Shown: piece by piece, positions 27,428 to 39,474 of the stretch
How the letters are laid out: each line of letters starts with the position of its first letter
Numbering within the stretch: position 1 is the first letter of the stretch
Assembly (NCBI RefSeq): GCF_020379485.1
Contig: NC_063452.1
Location: 11,697,065-11,761,064 of the forward strand
Length of the DNA stretch: 64,000 nt
Direction of reading: 5' to 3'
DNA from: Brassica napus
Taxonomy: Eukaryota > Streptophyta > Magnoliopsida > Brassicales > Brassicaceae
The notes under the pieces: generated by a model
The model's database searches: none
Seen by the model: the letters and a program-made list of their open reading frames with translations, nothing else
What the model was told of the DNA's origin: nothing
Position numbers and translations under genes: made by a program

Positions 27428-28076
27428 TTATTAAATGTTTAGAAACCGCACCGCACCATTAGTATATAATAACAAAACTCTTTACATATATCTATGTATC
27501 TATATGTTTTTGTTACTATTAGAATCACAGTGTAATTGTTTCGCAGTTCGGATAGATGATTTCGTCATTTTTTTGTGTGGACAACATTGCTGGAAATAAA
27601 AATATAAACTCTACCAAAATAACGAGATGTGCAGATAGGTGAGAGGAGGGAGTTACTATACCATTATTTGATTTATTTTCATCACGTTACATTTAAATCA
27701 GTTAGTACCTAAAACCATCATTATCTCCAATCTCTTAACTGGGGCGGTTCTTAGTTTTTTTTAGATTTTTACTAAGAAAATCTAAGAACCGTCTCTTAAA
27801 TAAAAGATAGAAGCTGTCTTTTAGCCGAGAAATGTAAAAAATCAAAAAAATGTCAAATTATGAGTTAAGAACTCTGGCTAAGAGACCAGGGTTAATCATG
27901 TCCAAAATAAACTGAATAGGTGGAAAAGATCGTATATCCCATGAATAGTCCAAGCTAGAACGCGTAAATCCGTACGACGGAGAAGACCATATAGCAAGTA
28001 TATGATAGTTACGTGTTGTTGATTTCGTCAGACTATTAATTTCCTTTATTTAATAGGCGACCGAGACTGGTACAAC
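27428..28076. repeat. Tandem duplication, copy B
   Basis: Near-identical to copy A outside insertions. It lacks the hAT element but contains a 190-bp MITE at 27714-27903 where copy A is empty. Confidence 0.85.
27714..27903. mobile_element. 190-bp MITE specific to copy B
   Basis: The ends accatcattatctcc and (reverse-complemented) ggacatgattaaccc are related inverted repeats, with internal inverted tracts (ttcttag and ctaagaacc). Copy A shows the uninterrupted site. Flanking aaa may be the 3-bp target duplication. The terminal sequence resembles crucifer Harbinger-type MITEs. Confidence 0.7.
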
Positions 28077-31000
28077 GTCTTCATCTGAATTTTATTACCC
28101 TTGACTTTGAATTCTTCTTCTATAGATAAGACTTCTGTGCCTTTGTTTTCAAGGAACAAGGAAAGTAAAAGTCGCCCTCTTCTGTTGAATGTTTCAAAAC
28201 CACAACCTGTAAAGATTCTTATTTTTCTTTTCTTTTTTGTTCACTACCTGTAAAGATTCTTACTACATTTACAAAATATCGAATTGGTTTGCCATTTTCT
28301 TTATCTGATTATAACCCCTTTTAATGGATGGTAGATTAAGATCCGCGCATAACGCGGAATGATCATTTTATATAAACTATTATGGATTATATGTTTTTTA
28401 CATATTATGAAATAATAAATATATATTGAATAATTAAAAAGTCAGTAACTATCATATATATAATTAAATTAGTGCAAACATATAAATAAATTTTATTAAT
28501 CTAAATAATATATTTTTTTCTATTTGATATGATATATAATTAAATTTAAATGATACTCACATATATAGTATATTTTTAATATTAATATATATTAAATGAT
28601 GATTTCTACTCATATAGTTTTTAAAGGGAATTTCATGTTTACCATTTTCATTGTATCATTATTCATCTTTACCACCACTAAAGAGACATTTTCAAAAATA
28701 CATTATTCATTAAGTGGCAAAAGATTCTTATACTTTTGTTCTCTATATATATAATAAATAATTATTTAAATTAAAAAAATTGTTTTTTATATTTTTGAAT
28801 TATACTTATTTCAAAAAAATAAGTGAAAATCGAAAATTATGTTTGAAACTATTTTAAATTTTTTTTCATGTTAGTGTAAACATGAAAAGTGGTACTATGA
28901 ATGTAGTATTTGTGGCAATTTTCCTAGTTTTTTTGATCATTTGTATCTTTTATAGCAAAATATTTAAATTATTGATAATAGAATTTTCATTGTGGGATTA
29001 ATATTTTTAGTAATTTATAATTTTAAAAAAATTAAGTTGTCAATGTTTGTTCAAAGCTTTTATCAAAAAAAATGTTCAAAGTAAATTTTAAAATTAAAAT
29101 ATTTATGTATTTTATATGGTATATAGTTTAATTTAAAACGATATATATATGTATATATATCTTTTAATCTTAATAATTATTTGATGTTCTACTTATGTGA
29201 TTTTATAATAATTTGTATCTTGTCATAATAAGAAATTTAAATCATGGATCACAAAATTTGAATGTAAGACTTTTAACAGTTTTTATTATATGGTTAATGT
29301 GATTGTTTAATTTATTTTAATAGTTTAAAATTAAAAAAAAAAATATGATAGAAGATATACTAATTTTCATCAAATTTTATTTTACAAAATCTTAGTTATC
29401 ATATATATTTTAGCCACGTTAGGAAATTCTATAACTTTTATTTAAGGAAATAATAAAGAACATTAACAATGAATTTATTGTTAGTTTAATAAAAAAACTT
29501 ATTATATATTTAGATGAACCAACTTATTTTTCTAAGGATTTTAAAAATCATTTTAGTGATAACACGTGACTACAAAAAAAATTGCAATGTTTCTCAATTA
29601 ATATATAAGTGATACTAAGGAGTAAATTTTGGTCAATTGTTGCATAATTAGCAATAACAATATAGGAAACTTTCAGTTAGACACTGATATAGAATAGGAA
29701 TTCATAAAACTGATGAAAAATATTAGACTTGGGAACCAAGTTTCGGAATAGCTATGTACATTCTTTTTATTGAAAGTTTTAAATAATTAAAATATAAAGA
29801 TAATTAATTGCATGATTCAAGTTGTCCGATATAACATATGACCTTGAACTACACACTCTTACATTAATATAATATTTTCTTTTGTGAAACTATGAATCTC
29901 CTATCATCACTATATTTATTTAAACTATTAAATGCATGTATGTACCCCGTTATAATATATAAGTTCAACAAAGCTAAAGTAAATGTTTCTTAATATAACA
30001 GAAAACCAAATAAAACAAAACCAAAATTAGATTATACGTTAAATCATATTAAAATCATACATTAAACCAACGATCTTAAAATGGTTATTGGTCAAACGAA
30101 ACGACCCAAAATGAGAGAAATAATCTACTTCTTAAACTATATAACGACTGAAATTGCCTCATGTTTCACCATTGTAATGCATCCATAATTAAGTCTTCAC
30201 CAACTAATATTAAAAATTTATAAGTTGTTGATAGACATTATATGTTTCATATAAACAATGAAATGAGACCTTCTGTGTTTCGCAAACTTCTAGTGAAAAG
30301 CTCTGTAACATGTTCGACTAAATTGAAGAGCTATATTATGGACAAAGGCGATGAGAAGAACAATAACTCAAAAATTGTTTTTTTGTAGGTACAAATGTAA
30401 TACAACAAAGCAAAGACAAAAATGGCGTAACATAATTTACTGATTATGTACTTATGCATACTATAATCGTTATCATTATCATAAAAAAAAACCAAAATTA
30501 TACAATGTAAGACATGTTCATTGCTTTGTTGGACATATAAGTTGCATGATTCAAGTTAAGACAGGTTTATTGAGATGTAAATAACTATAACTATAACTAC
30601 AATTATTGTAGTCGGTGGAAACATTATTATATGGTAGGAAAATATTTTTTTTCTTAGGTGAATAAAAGATTTAAATATGGTACGACCACATTCATTCTGT
30701 GAGTGCCACGTTGGAATTGAAGCCTTCTAATGAATCCACCTCAGCATGCCAGTTTTGTAAATAATACAAAAATAAAGGTTATCATTTTTTAAAATGATTT
30801 TCTTTTAATATATAACGGATATCGGGTATGAAAGTACAAAGTAGAGGTCATTAAATGGGTAGAATGCGAAATTATTAAGCTCAACAGAATGACATCATTA
30901 TTCAAAATATACACAATTATTATCAATAACGGCTCCAACGATCAAAGAAATGAGTATAGTCGAATATACTCCTCCCAAAATATATGAAGTATTTCTAAAC

Positions 31001-31259
31001 TTCTAATCGGCCTTCGTTGCGTTTTACAGCCATTTAGAAGACAAACATTGTAAGTAAAGTTGGGCTCAGAGTTCTTTTCTTAGAGTGCTTAATTAATACT
31101 CGGCTCTAAGCTTAAGAAATGAGGGATAAGTTACGTTTCTTCCGCAATTTAGGCTTTAGCGTTGCACAAAGAAGAAAGACTTTAGTGTAGGCCCATAAAT
31201 TACATTGTAACCCACTAGACTCACTTTTGGTTGGAGAAATAGACTATGCTTGTGTCCCA
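28077..31259. other. Very AT-rich intergenic DNA, no gene
   Basis: More than 3 kb without a plausible ORF on either strand. A hairpin at 28341-28360 is described separately. Otherwise I see only A/T runs and decayed repeat sequence. Confidence 0.6.
28336..28362 (-). repeat. GC hairpin, possible decayed Helitron 3' end
   Basis: The palindrome tccgcgcataacgcgga sits in AT-rich DNA and, on the minus strand, is followed by tcttaatcta. This resembles a Helitron 3' hairpin and terminus, but CTRR is not intact and no partner 5' end was found. Confidence 0.35.
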
Positions 31260-32273
31260 GGAAAACGGCTGTTTCATATCTAGTATATCGCGATATGTTT
31301 AATTTATACTCAGCTTATATGACCGTGTAAAAATATATTTATATTTTTTAAAAAATCAAATAATATACATGTTGTTTATTTTTTTGGCGAATCATACATT
31401 AGTCACGACATCAACTGTCATATCATCTAATTTTGTTAACGTAGATGTTACGTCAGTTAATTTTGCTGACGAGAATACTACATGTACAAAAGTTTTGTTA
31501 AAAAAAAAATCAAAATAGTTGTTGTTTTACAAAAAATATTTTTTTAGAAAATGTAAATGTTTATAAATTTTTATTATTTATTAAATTAACAAAACTTATT
31601 AAATAATAAAATTGTAATCATATATAAGAGATATATTCATCATAATGTTTTGATCCTATCAGTTGAGTTACTCTATGTAATCTTGGTTATGTGTTTGTAT
31701 AGAAATTTTTTAGATCGGTTGTGTAATCATGCGAACAGTTTTGTTTTAATAGATTAAAAAATTATGATATGTTACTCTAAATTTGTTAAATTTAAACAAC
31801 ATAACCATGATTATCTGAGGGTAATACGACTGCAACACTAGCACTGATTTTGAATCATTACAACAAATATATAACTCTTATACAGACGATATTGTGGTAG
31901 GATCGAAACATATAAAAAATACATCTCTTATATAAGATTAATATTTTATTATTTAATTAATTTTTGTTTATTCTACAAAATAATAAAAATTTATAAAATT
32001 TTACATTTTTTACAAAATAACTATTTTGTTTTAAAAAAATAATTATTGTACATGTGGCATTTTCCTCAACAAAAATAGCTGACATAACATTTAGGTCAGC
32101 AAAATTAGATGATGTGGCATGTGATATAGCGACTGAATGTTTTCTCCGAAAAAATAAATAACATGTATGTTATTTGAAAATTTTGAAAATATAAATATGT
32201 TTTTGCACGGTCGTATAAATCAGGAATGAATTAAACATATCGCAATATATTGCATATGAAATAGATGTTTTCC
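31260..32273. mobile_element. Foldback element with about 400-bp terminal inverted repeats
   Basis: The left arm from ggaaaacggctgtttcatat (31260 to about 31660) is complementary over almost its whole length to the right arm (about 31880-32273, ending gatgttttcc). Both arms include cgatatgtttaatt-type sequence and an internal gacgtcag/ctgac block. The central spacer is about 200 bp. Very long inverted repeats suggest a Mutator-like foldback (MULE) element. No coding sequence, and no clear 9-bp duplication. Confidence 0.75.
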
Positions 32274-32520
32274 CTTCCCGAGACGGCCTTGGATAACCGA
32301 ACCAACATGAGACTGACTTTGGTTTCCAGTTCTGATTGCTAACCGAAGCGATTCTAAACCGTAAACTGAACGATAAATACATCCAATTACAGATTTACTA
32401 GATCAGATATCTCAATAATAACCAAATCGATACTAATCTCAACAAAAAACCAAGCAACTAGGATTGCTTTTTGTATACTTGATTCCACTCTCAAACTTAA
32501 CCAAATCATAATACAAACTA

Positions 32521-33255
32521 GGCATGGGCATAAAATCCGGAACCCGAAATCCGAACCGAACCCGAACCAAAAAACCCGACCCGTTATCCGACCTGAAACG
32601 TAAAAATACCCGAACGGATTTTGTAGGGTGGTACAAAAAATATCCGAACCCGAAGTGTTATTAACCGAATCCGAACGGATACCCCGAAAAATCCGAAATT
32701 AATAGTCAATATAAATATTTTGAAATATATATAAGTATTCCAATTATTAAATTTAATATTTGTGGTAATATTATATATAATAATAAATATTAAAATTCTA
32801 ATAAATGTTTTAAGTACACAATTAGTTATAAATAAGTATTTTATAATTTGTTCATTGAAATAAAAAGTCTACTCTCTATAAGGCAATACATATTTTTTAC
32901 AAATGATGTTTGTTTTCATGATTGATTTAACATTTTATTGTTATTTTATCAGTTTTATATGTGATAGATTAATTTTAATTTAATTTAGATGTTTTTTTAA
33001 GGTTTTACTTCAAAAATTTTGTTTTTTACTTTGGTTATATCCGAACCGAACCGATATAACCCGAATCCGTACGATATATGATTACTTTATGGGTTTTATG
33101 ATGCAATACAATTTTGAAACGAACCCGAAGTGTTATTATCTGAACCCGACCCGTACTAATAAAATTTTAGTAAGGGATCTAGAAGCGTAAACCCGAAAAT
33201 CCGAAAACCCAAAAAACCTGATCCGAATGCCAACGGGTACCCGAACGCCCAGACC
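32521..33255. mobile_element. CCGAA-rich TIR element
   Basis: Bounded by GGCATGGGCA and (reverse-complemented) GGTCTGGGCG next to TA on both sides. Both halves contain many ccgaac/cccgaa repeats in the same orientation around an AT-rich centre. It is non-coding. The structure matches a widespread plant repeat type of uncertain superfamily. Confidence 0.6.
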
Positions 33256-33506
33256 TAATATAAACCGTAAACTATAAAGTCATAAAATAGAAAAGGAGAT
33301 GCATTAAAGCAAAAATGAAACGGAAAGGTAATAAAAAAAATTATTCATTAATAATTTCAATACAAAAAGGGGTATCAAAGTTGACAAAAAGGGGTATCAG
33401 ATCAGTACAAACGGGCCGGTTAACTAAAAACGAAATTTATTAGGTTACAAACGATTTGATTAAGTCATAAATGTTGAGTTAAGTCACTAATGCTGAGTGG
33501 TGTGTT
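33256..33506. other. Short intergenic stretch
   Basis: No gene. Contains a duplicated ggggtatca motif. Ends with gtgtt (33502-33506), the target duplication of the following Copia element. Confidence 0.5.
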
Positions 33507-33774
33507 CGTTGGATTAAACTTGGCTTGAGATACAAGCTTATCCTAATTCTATCGAGTTATGGAATTAAGAATTATGTTTAGAAGTTATCTAAACTATATT
33601 ACCTATTAGGATTAGGAGAAATAATATCTCTATGTAAGTAGATGCAAATATGTTACATAACTTAAGGATTTTAGAAATTGATTGTGTGCTTGAGTTTTGA
33701 GTTAGTTTCTCAAGTTAATAAAGAGATCTAGTTATTCTTTATTGTGATTCATATTCGATCTTTGAAGTTCTATA
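33507..33774 (+). repeat. Copia 1 5' LTR
   Basis: 268 bp. The first base has mutated (CGTTGG against TGTTGG in the 3' LTR). Contains the tataagtagatg-type promoter region, shared with the 3' LTR. Confidence 0.9.
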
Positions 33775-33800
33775 TTTAGTATCAGAGCCTTCCATAAGAG

Positions 33801-34508
33801 ATGGGAGATATCGTTGCTACAACAGACAAACCGAAGGGAGGAGATATCGTGGCTATTGCGCTTCTATTCCAGTCAATACCAGAGGTTCTTATTCTACAGG
33901 TCGGCGAGCTTGACACGACAAAGAAGGTTTTGGAGGCTATTAAAGCAAGGCATGTAGGAGCGGAGAGAGTTAAGGAAGCAATATTGCTAACTTTAATGAA
34001 CGAGTTCGATAGGCTGAAGATGAAGGAGAATGAAACAATTGATGACTTTGGAGGAAAACTGTCCGAGATCACATCAAAATCGGCAGCACTTGGGGCAAGC
34101 ATCGAAGAACCAAAGCTAGTGAAGAAGTTTTTGATGAGCCTACCCCAGAAAAAATATATACATATCGTGGCATCTTTGGAGCAAGTCTTAGACCTAAATA
34201 CTAAAAGCTTCAAAGATATTATAGGACGTCTTAAAGCTTATGAAGAACGTATCGCTGATGAAGAAGAAGAACCTCAAGATGATCAAAACAAACTGATGTA
34301 TGTGAATTCGGATTCACAAGCAAACCCTAACCAAACAAACCGTGGCTACAACGACTATCGAGGTAGAGGTCGAGGTGGACGAGGCTCGTGGTACAGAGGA
34401 AGAGGTCGCAGTAGGTATGGCGGTGGCAGAGATACAGCGAGGGTCATGTGTTATAGGTGCGACAAGTTAGGACATTACACCTCTGACTGTCCGGACCGTT
34501 TGCTTTAG
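33801..34508 (+). CDS. Copia 1 Gag (235 aa)
   Basis: Retrotransposon capsid protein. A UBN2-type Gag domain occupies about the first 150 residues. An RG-rich basic stretch and one CCHC zinc knuckle (CYRCDKLGHYTSDC) follow near the C-terminus. The ATG lies 13 bp after the primer-binding site. A TAG at 34506-34508 ends the frame just after the knuckle. Since Copia elements normally encode one Gag-Pol polyprotein, this stop probably separates Gag from the decayed pol. The N-terminus looks shorter than usual for the family. Confidence 0.8.
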   Translation: MGDIVATTDKPKGGDIVAIALLFQSIPEVLILQVGELDTTKKVLEAIKARHVGAERVKEAILLTLMNEFDRLKMKENETIDDFGGKLSEITSKSAALGASIEEPKLVKKFLMSLPQKKYIHIVASLEQVLDLNTKSFKDIIGRLKAYEERIADEEEEPQDDQNKLMYVNSDSQANPNQTNRGYNDYRGRGRGGRGSWYRGRGRSRYGGGRDTARVMCYRCDKLGHYTSDCPDRLL

Positions 34509-37465
34509 TTACAAGAAACTCAAGAAAACAATAGTGACACTCAGGACGCGGATGAACTGATCCACGAGATTGTATATCTCAACGAAGATGGTATCGTACC
34601 AAGCAAATATGATGCAAACTCTAGTGGAGATAATATTTGGTACTTAGATAATGGTGCTAGCAATCATATGACCGGCGACAAACGATACTTTAGACTACTC
34701 GATGACTCTATCACCGGAAAGGTAAAGTTTGGAGACGACTCGCGGATAGATATCAAGGGAAAGGGATCCATTGAGTTTATTGATCGTAATGGAGAGGCAA
34801 GAACGATGACATAAGTCTATTATATACCGGACCTAAAGAGTAACATTATCTCTCTTGGTCATGCTACAGAGTCTGGGTGTGACATTAGGCTGAGAGAAGA
34901 TTACTTGAAGGTGCATGATCGTGATGGGAAGCTGCTCGTGAAAGCAAACATGTCAAGGAACAGACTTTATAAGGTTCGCATGGGTTTAAAGGAAGACTTG
35001 TGTCTTCAGTCGGCATCAATGGGAGATTCAAGTATATGGCACGCAAGACTAGGGCACGTGAACTACAAAACTATGAAATCTATGATCTCACGCGAGCTTG
35101 TAATAGGAATCTCACAGATTTCTATCGAGAAAGAGATTTGCTGTTCATGCTTACTTGGGAAGCAAGCAAGACAAGTGTTTCCCAAGGCAACATCCTATAG
35201 AGCAACAAAAGTGTTAGAACTCGTGCATGGCGATCTGTGTGGTCCAATAACACCTAGTACGGCTGGAGGGAAGATATATATCTTTGTTCTCATAGATTAT
35301 CACTCCAGGTACATGTGGTCTATATTACTCAAGGATATAACACCGTATGAGGCGTTTCGACGTAAAAGACCTAATATAAGCCATCTGTGTATCTTTGGTT
35401 GTATCGGTTATGCAAAGGTAGACAAGCCCCACTTTAAGAAACTCAATGACAGGTCACGTATACTGGTTCACTTAGGCACGGAGCCTGAATCAAAAGCATA
35501 TCATATGCTTGACCCGAAAACGCAGAAGGTTATAGTGAGTCGAGACGTGGTCTTTGATGAGACAAAGGGATGGAACTGGAGTGAGCACCTTGATGGACCT
35601 AACAAAGCATGAAACTTCTCGATCAAGGTTGGAGAGTTTGGGAATCACAGTATCGACGAGACTCATGGTGATACAAATTTGGGTGATGAATCTAGCGAGG
35701 GAAATAGAGAACTAATAACAATAAATAAGAAGGAAGGAGACAATGCAGAACAGGAGATCGCTGATGAAGTAGAGGTAGAAGAAGAGATGGCAGAGATGGC
35801 TCCGGTCTTGAGACGATCACTGAGAGAGACAACAAAACCGAAGTATCTTGATGATTATATACTACTCATCGAAGAAGAAGAAGGAGAATGACTACTCATG
35901 TTGATAAATTGTGAACCTCAAACCTATGAAGAAGCACATGAACTGCAAAAATTGATTACAACATGTGAAGATGAGATTGCGAGTATAGTGAGAATGGAAC
36001 GTGGGAGCTTGTTGATTTACCGCACGGAGTCAAGCCCATTGGTCTTAAGTGGATGTTTAAGCTGTAGAGAAACTCGGATGGTAGTATTAACAAGTATAAA
36101 GCACGTCTCGTTGCAAAGGGCTATGTGCAGCAATATGGCATTGACTTTGATGAAGTCTTTGCACCGGTAGAAAGGATTGAGACAATTCGACTCCTGATCA
36201 GTCTTGCAGCTTCTAGAGGATGGGAAATACATCACCTTGACATTAAGACGGCGTTCCTCCATGGAGAATTGAAAGAAACGGTTTATGTTAAACAACACGA
36301 AGGTTTTGTTGTGAAGGGAGCTGATGTCTACAGGTTACACAAAGCTCTCTATGGTCGTAGGCAGGCACGTAGGGCATGGAATAATAAATTAAATGAGATA
36401 CTAACAGAGTTGAAGTTCAGTAAATGTTCAAAGGAGCCGTCGGTTTATAGAAAGGTGGTTAGCGGCAATCTACTTCTTCTTGCTTTTTATGTTGACGATC
36501 TCTTTGTGACTGGCACAAGCGTGAGTGTTATTGAGGAGTTCAAAAGAGAGATGTCATCTAAGTTTGAGATGAGTGACCTTGAGAAGTTATCTTATTATCT
36601 CGGAATCGAGGTTCAACAGCATGAGGGAGGTATAACGTTGAACCAAAGACGCTATGCTTTGAGAATCTTTGAAGAAGCCGGGATGAAAAGTTGTAATTCG
36701 TGTCACACACCGATGGAAGCAGGGCTTAAGATGTCGAAGGCTGACCATGAGAAGGAGATTGATGCAACAAACTATAGAAGGAACGTCAAATGCCTTCGCT
36801 ACTTGCTTCATACACGGCCAGATTTTGCATATAGTGTAGGTGTCTTGAGCAGGTACATGCATACGCCAAGAGAGTCACATGGAGCAGCTATGAAGAAATA
36901 TTTGAGGTATCTACAGGGCACCACGACTTATGGCATCACATTTCATCACAGTAACTAGAAGCTTATGAGGATAGTAAGATATAGTGATAGTAGTCATAAC
37001 GTTGATGAAGATGATGGTAGAAGCACCACCGGGCACATGTTCTACATTGGTAATAGTCCTATTACATGGTGCTCCCAAAAACAGGAGACAATGGCTCTAT
37101 GTTCATGCGAAGCTGAGTTCATGGCTGGGACAGAGGTAGCTAGGCAAGCCATATGGCTACAAGATTTGCTTGTCGAGATTATGGGCGATTCGGGTGAGAA
37201 AGTGATTATCAGGATTGATAATCAGTCAGCAATTTCTTTGACAAGGAACCCTGTGTTCCATGGAAGAAGTAAGCACATTCATACTCGATATCATTTCATA
37301 AGGGAGTGTGTAGAAAAAGGAATTATATAAGTGCAACACGTTCCGGGATACGAGCACAAGGCGGATATCTTGACAAAGGCACTTGGAAGAATCAAGTTCA
37401 AGGAGATGAGAGATCTCATTGGAGTTCAAGATGTAGTGGTAGAAGACTTCAAGCTTAAGGGGGAG
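34509..37465 (+). pseudogene. Copia 1 pol, decayed
   Basis: Protease (DNGASNHM, near 34648), the integrase HHCC zinc region (34905 to about 35170, HARLGH and CSCLLGK), RT (36125-36958, with YVDD near 36490) and RNase H (36965-37330) are recognisable. In-frame stops separate them (for example near 34814, 35610, 36956 and 37328). The integrase core is missing: after IDYHSRYMW the frame jumps to the PYEAF region, so the second Asp and the Glu of the DDE triad are deleted. It cannot be autonomous. Confidence 0.88.
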
Positions 37466-37467
37466 AA

Positions 37468-37737
37468 TGTTGGATTAAGCTTAAAGATTGCTTGAGATAT
37501 AAGCTTATCCTAATTCTACCGAGTTATGGAATTAGGAACTATGTTTCGGAGTTATCTAAACTATATTACCTATTAGGATTAGGAGAAATAATATCTCTAT
37601 ATAAGTAGATGCAAACATGTTGCATAACTTAAGGATTTTAGAGATTGATTGTATGCTTGAGTTTTGAATTAGTTTCTCAAGTTAATAAAGAGAGTTATTT
37701 TTTATTGTGATTCATATTCGATCTTTGAAGTTCTATA
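37468..37737 (+). repeat. Copia 1 3' LTR
   Basis: 270 bp, starting TGTTGG right after the polypurine tract and ending ttctata before the gtgtt target duplication. Confidence 0.9.
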
Positions 37738-37771
37738 GTGTTCGGGATTATGACTAAGAAATGATTAAAGG

Positions 37772-38745
37772 CAGAGCCGTGACTAGTAAACAAATTTTGA
37801 AACCTTGATTTAGGCATCATTTTTTTGATGTAAAATGTAAGGGCATACACACATAAATTTTTTATATGGTTCATTGGTAAAACACCCTTTAAATAAGTTT
37901 TCTAATTTGGACCAAGGTTATTATCATTTTCTAAACCATTTCTAAAGTCATAACTTAAATTTATAAAATAATTAATTGCAATTATAATCATATGTTTATT
38001 CAAAATGAAAATTTTATTTTATTTCTATTTTCTTTTATATATATTATTTTTATGTTTGTAAACTAAATGGCGTTATTTGTTTATGTATTTTCATGGATTT
38101 GAAATTACAAACTAAATCTAGTGTTATTATTTTTCTAATTTTAATAACCATGTTAATATCATGTATTATTGGTTGTAAAATCTATATATCCTAATTCAAT
38201 CATGTGTTACTCATAAAGATTTACTAATGGATCTGTTTTTACAATAAATTTTGACTGTTTTGAAATAATTTCCTTGTTACAAATACAATAACCTGAATTT
38301 GAGAAAAATCTTCTAGATTTGTAAATACTAATTAAAATCCCCATATTATATTTGAAAATCAATAAATTTCACTTATATTTTAAGACTATATAGATTTGTA
38401 AATTGATTAAAATAAAGAAGCGATAAACTCTTAATTGGTAATAATTTTATTCTTAAGTCTAGATCACTATTAATATTTTGGGATTAGTTTCAGTTCATCG
38501 ATTATTATTTATTCTAAAATAATACTAATCATAATCAATAATATTCATATTAAAACTTGTATTTATATATTAATGTTATCATTTATAAATAAAAAATAAA
38601 CAAATGTAGGTTAATGTTTCATTAAAATTATTTCACAAACCGCACTTTTACTATATAATTATATTGCATATATAAAAGTTTATTAGAAAATTATAAATAT
38701 AGTTTTATTTGGCTTATGGCATCAGAAGTTCTTTGCACGGCTCTG
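37772..38745. mobile_element. hAT-type non-autonomous element (974 bp)
   Basis: The ends CAGAGCCGTG and (reverse-complemented) CAGAGCCGTG are a 10-bp perfect inverted repeat. The flanks attaaagg (37764-37771) and ataaaagg (38746-38753) form an 8-bp target duplication with one mismatch. It is non-coding and AT-rich. It lies only 30 bp from the Copia 1 target duplication. Confidence 0.82.
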
Positions 38746-39358
38746 ATAAAAGGACAAAGTTGGTCGAAATACTCGTTTATATTAGAAGTAAATCGAAATA
38801 AAAAAAGTTTACAAATGTGTGGCGAGTTCGGTACTCGAACCAAGTTCGCTCTTACAAGATAGTATTGAGATTGCTAAGTTATTTCTATTCTCTCTTCGCT
38901 TGAGGGAAAAAAAATCGGTCCTTTGTTTGGTCAGCTAATGTCTTTTTTTTATAGCCAAATATGGCTGGAATAAGACAAAAGATAGCTCGTCGTCCTTTGT
39001 GATGAGATCCAGGTTCGACTCAAGAAGTAGAAGGGCCATGTGCCATATTATTTTTTTCTTTCTAAGACCAATAACTAAAATTTAAAATTGGACCCTTGCT
39101 ATACAAAAACTAAAAAAAAGAGGCCCTAAATAGTAAATAAAATTTCATACAAAATGTGGGACCCTGAGCATTTGCACCATGTGCACTACTCTAAAAGCCG
39201 GCACTGATGAGATCATATATTCGATCTTTGTCAGAGTGAGGTCAAATATTCTTTCCGGGGTTAGCTCGCCTCTCAAAGTATTAAATGTAAATCACTGTAT
39301 CATACATACTTTCTGACCGGTCAGCACGCCTATCCTAAATATAGGTGCGAGCTCGTTA
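38746..39358. other. Intergenic DNA with hAT end and tRNA-like fragments
   Basis: A hAT-like terminus lies at about 39160-39206 (ctaaaagccggcactg), with subterminal sequence like that of the 26-kb hAT but no partner end in view. Near 38971-39025 gatagctcgtcg and ggttcgactc resemble Pol III boxes A and B of a tRNA-derived SINE. Near 38830 a reverse-orientation ggtactcgaacc is also box-B-like. All are fragments. Confidence 0.4.
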
Positions 39359-39474
39359 GAGCAACATTATCGGAGCAGAGGTTTCTTAAGAGGGGAATCC
39401 ACAAAAACATCAAAACAGAGGGGAAAAATAGCTAAATTAAGAGGCGTTTGGTTTGGTACTTGTACTTTGGTTCA

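Larger units (their letters stand above)
33507..37737 (+). mobile_element. Ty1/Copia LTR retrotransposon 1 (old, defective)
   Basis: Two LTRs (33507-33774 and 37468-37737) are flanked by the 5-bp duplication gtgtt (33502-33506, 37738-37742). A tRNA-Met-type primer site, tagtatcagagc, starts at 33777, and a polypurine tract, aagggggagaa, precedes the 3' LTR. Gag, protease, integrase, RT and RNase H follow in Copia order. The LTRs differ at roughly 16 substitutions plus indels (about 6 percent), indicating an old insertion. Confidence 0.92.

Noticed and set aside
28625..28930. Possible Mutator-type MITE (gggaatttcatgtttacc and ggaaaattgccac ends)
   Set aside because: The proposed ends match only loosely, and no target duplication is visible.
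33782..34213. 143-codon minus-strand ORF opposite Copia 1 gag
   Set aside because: Antisense shadow of the Gag frame, with no independent motif.
38971..39025. Possible tRNA gene
   Set aside because: Box A and box B-like motifs occur, but the sequence cannot form a cloverleaf with a matched acceptor stem. It is more likely a SINE fragment.
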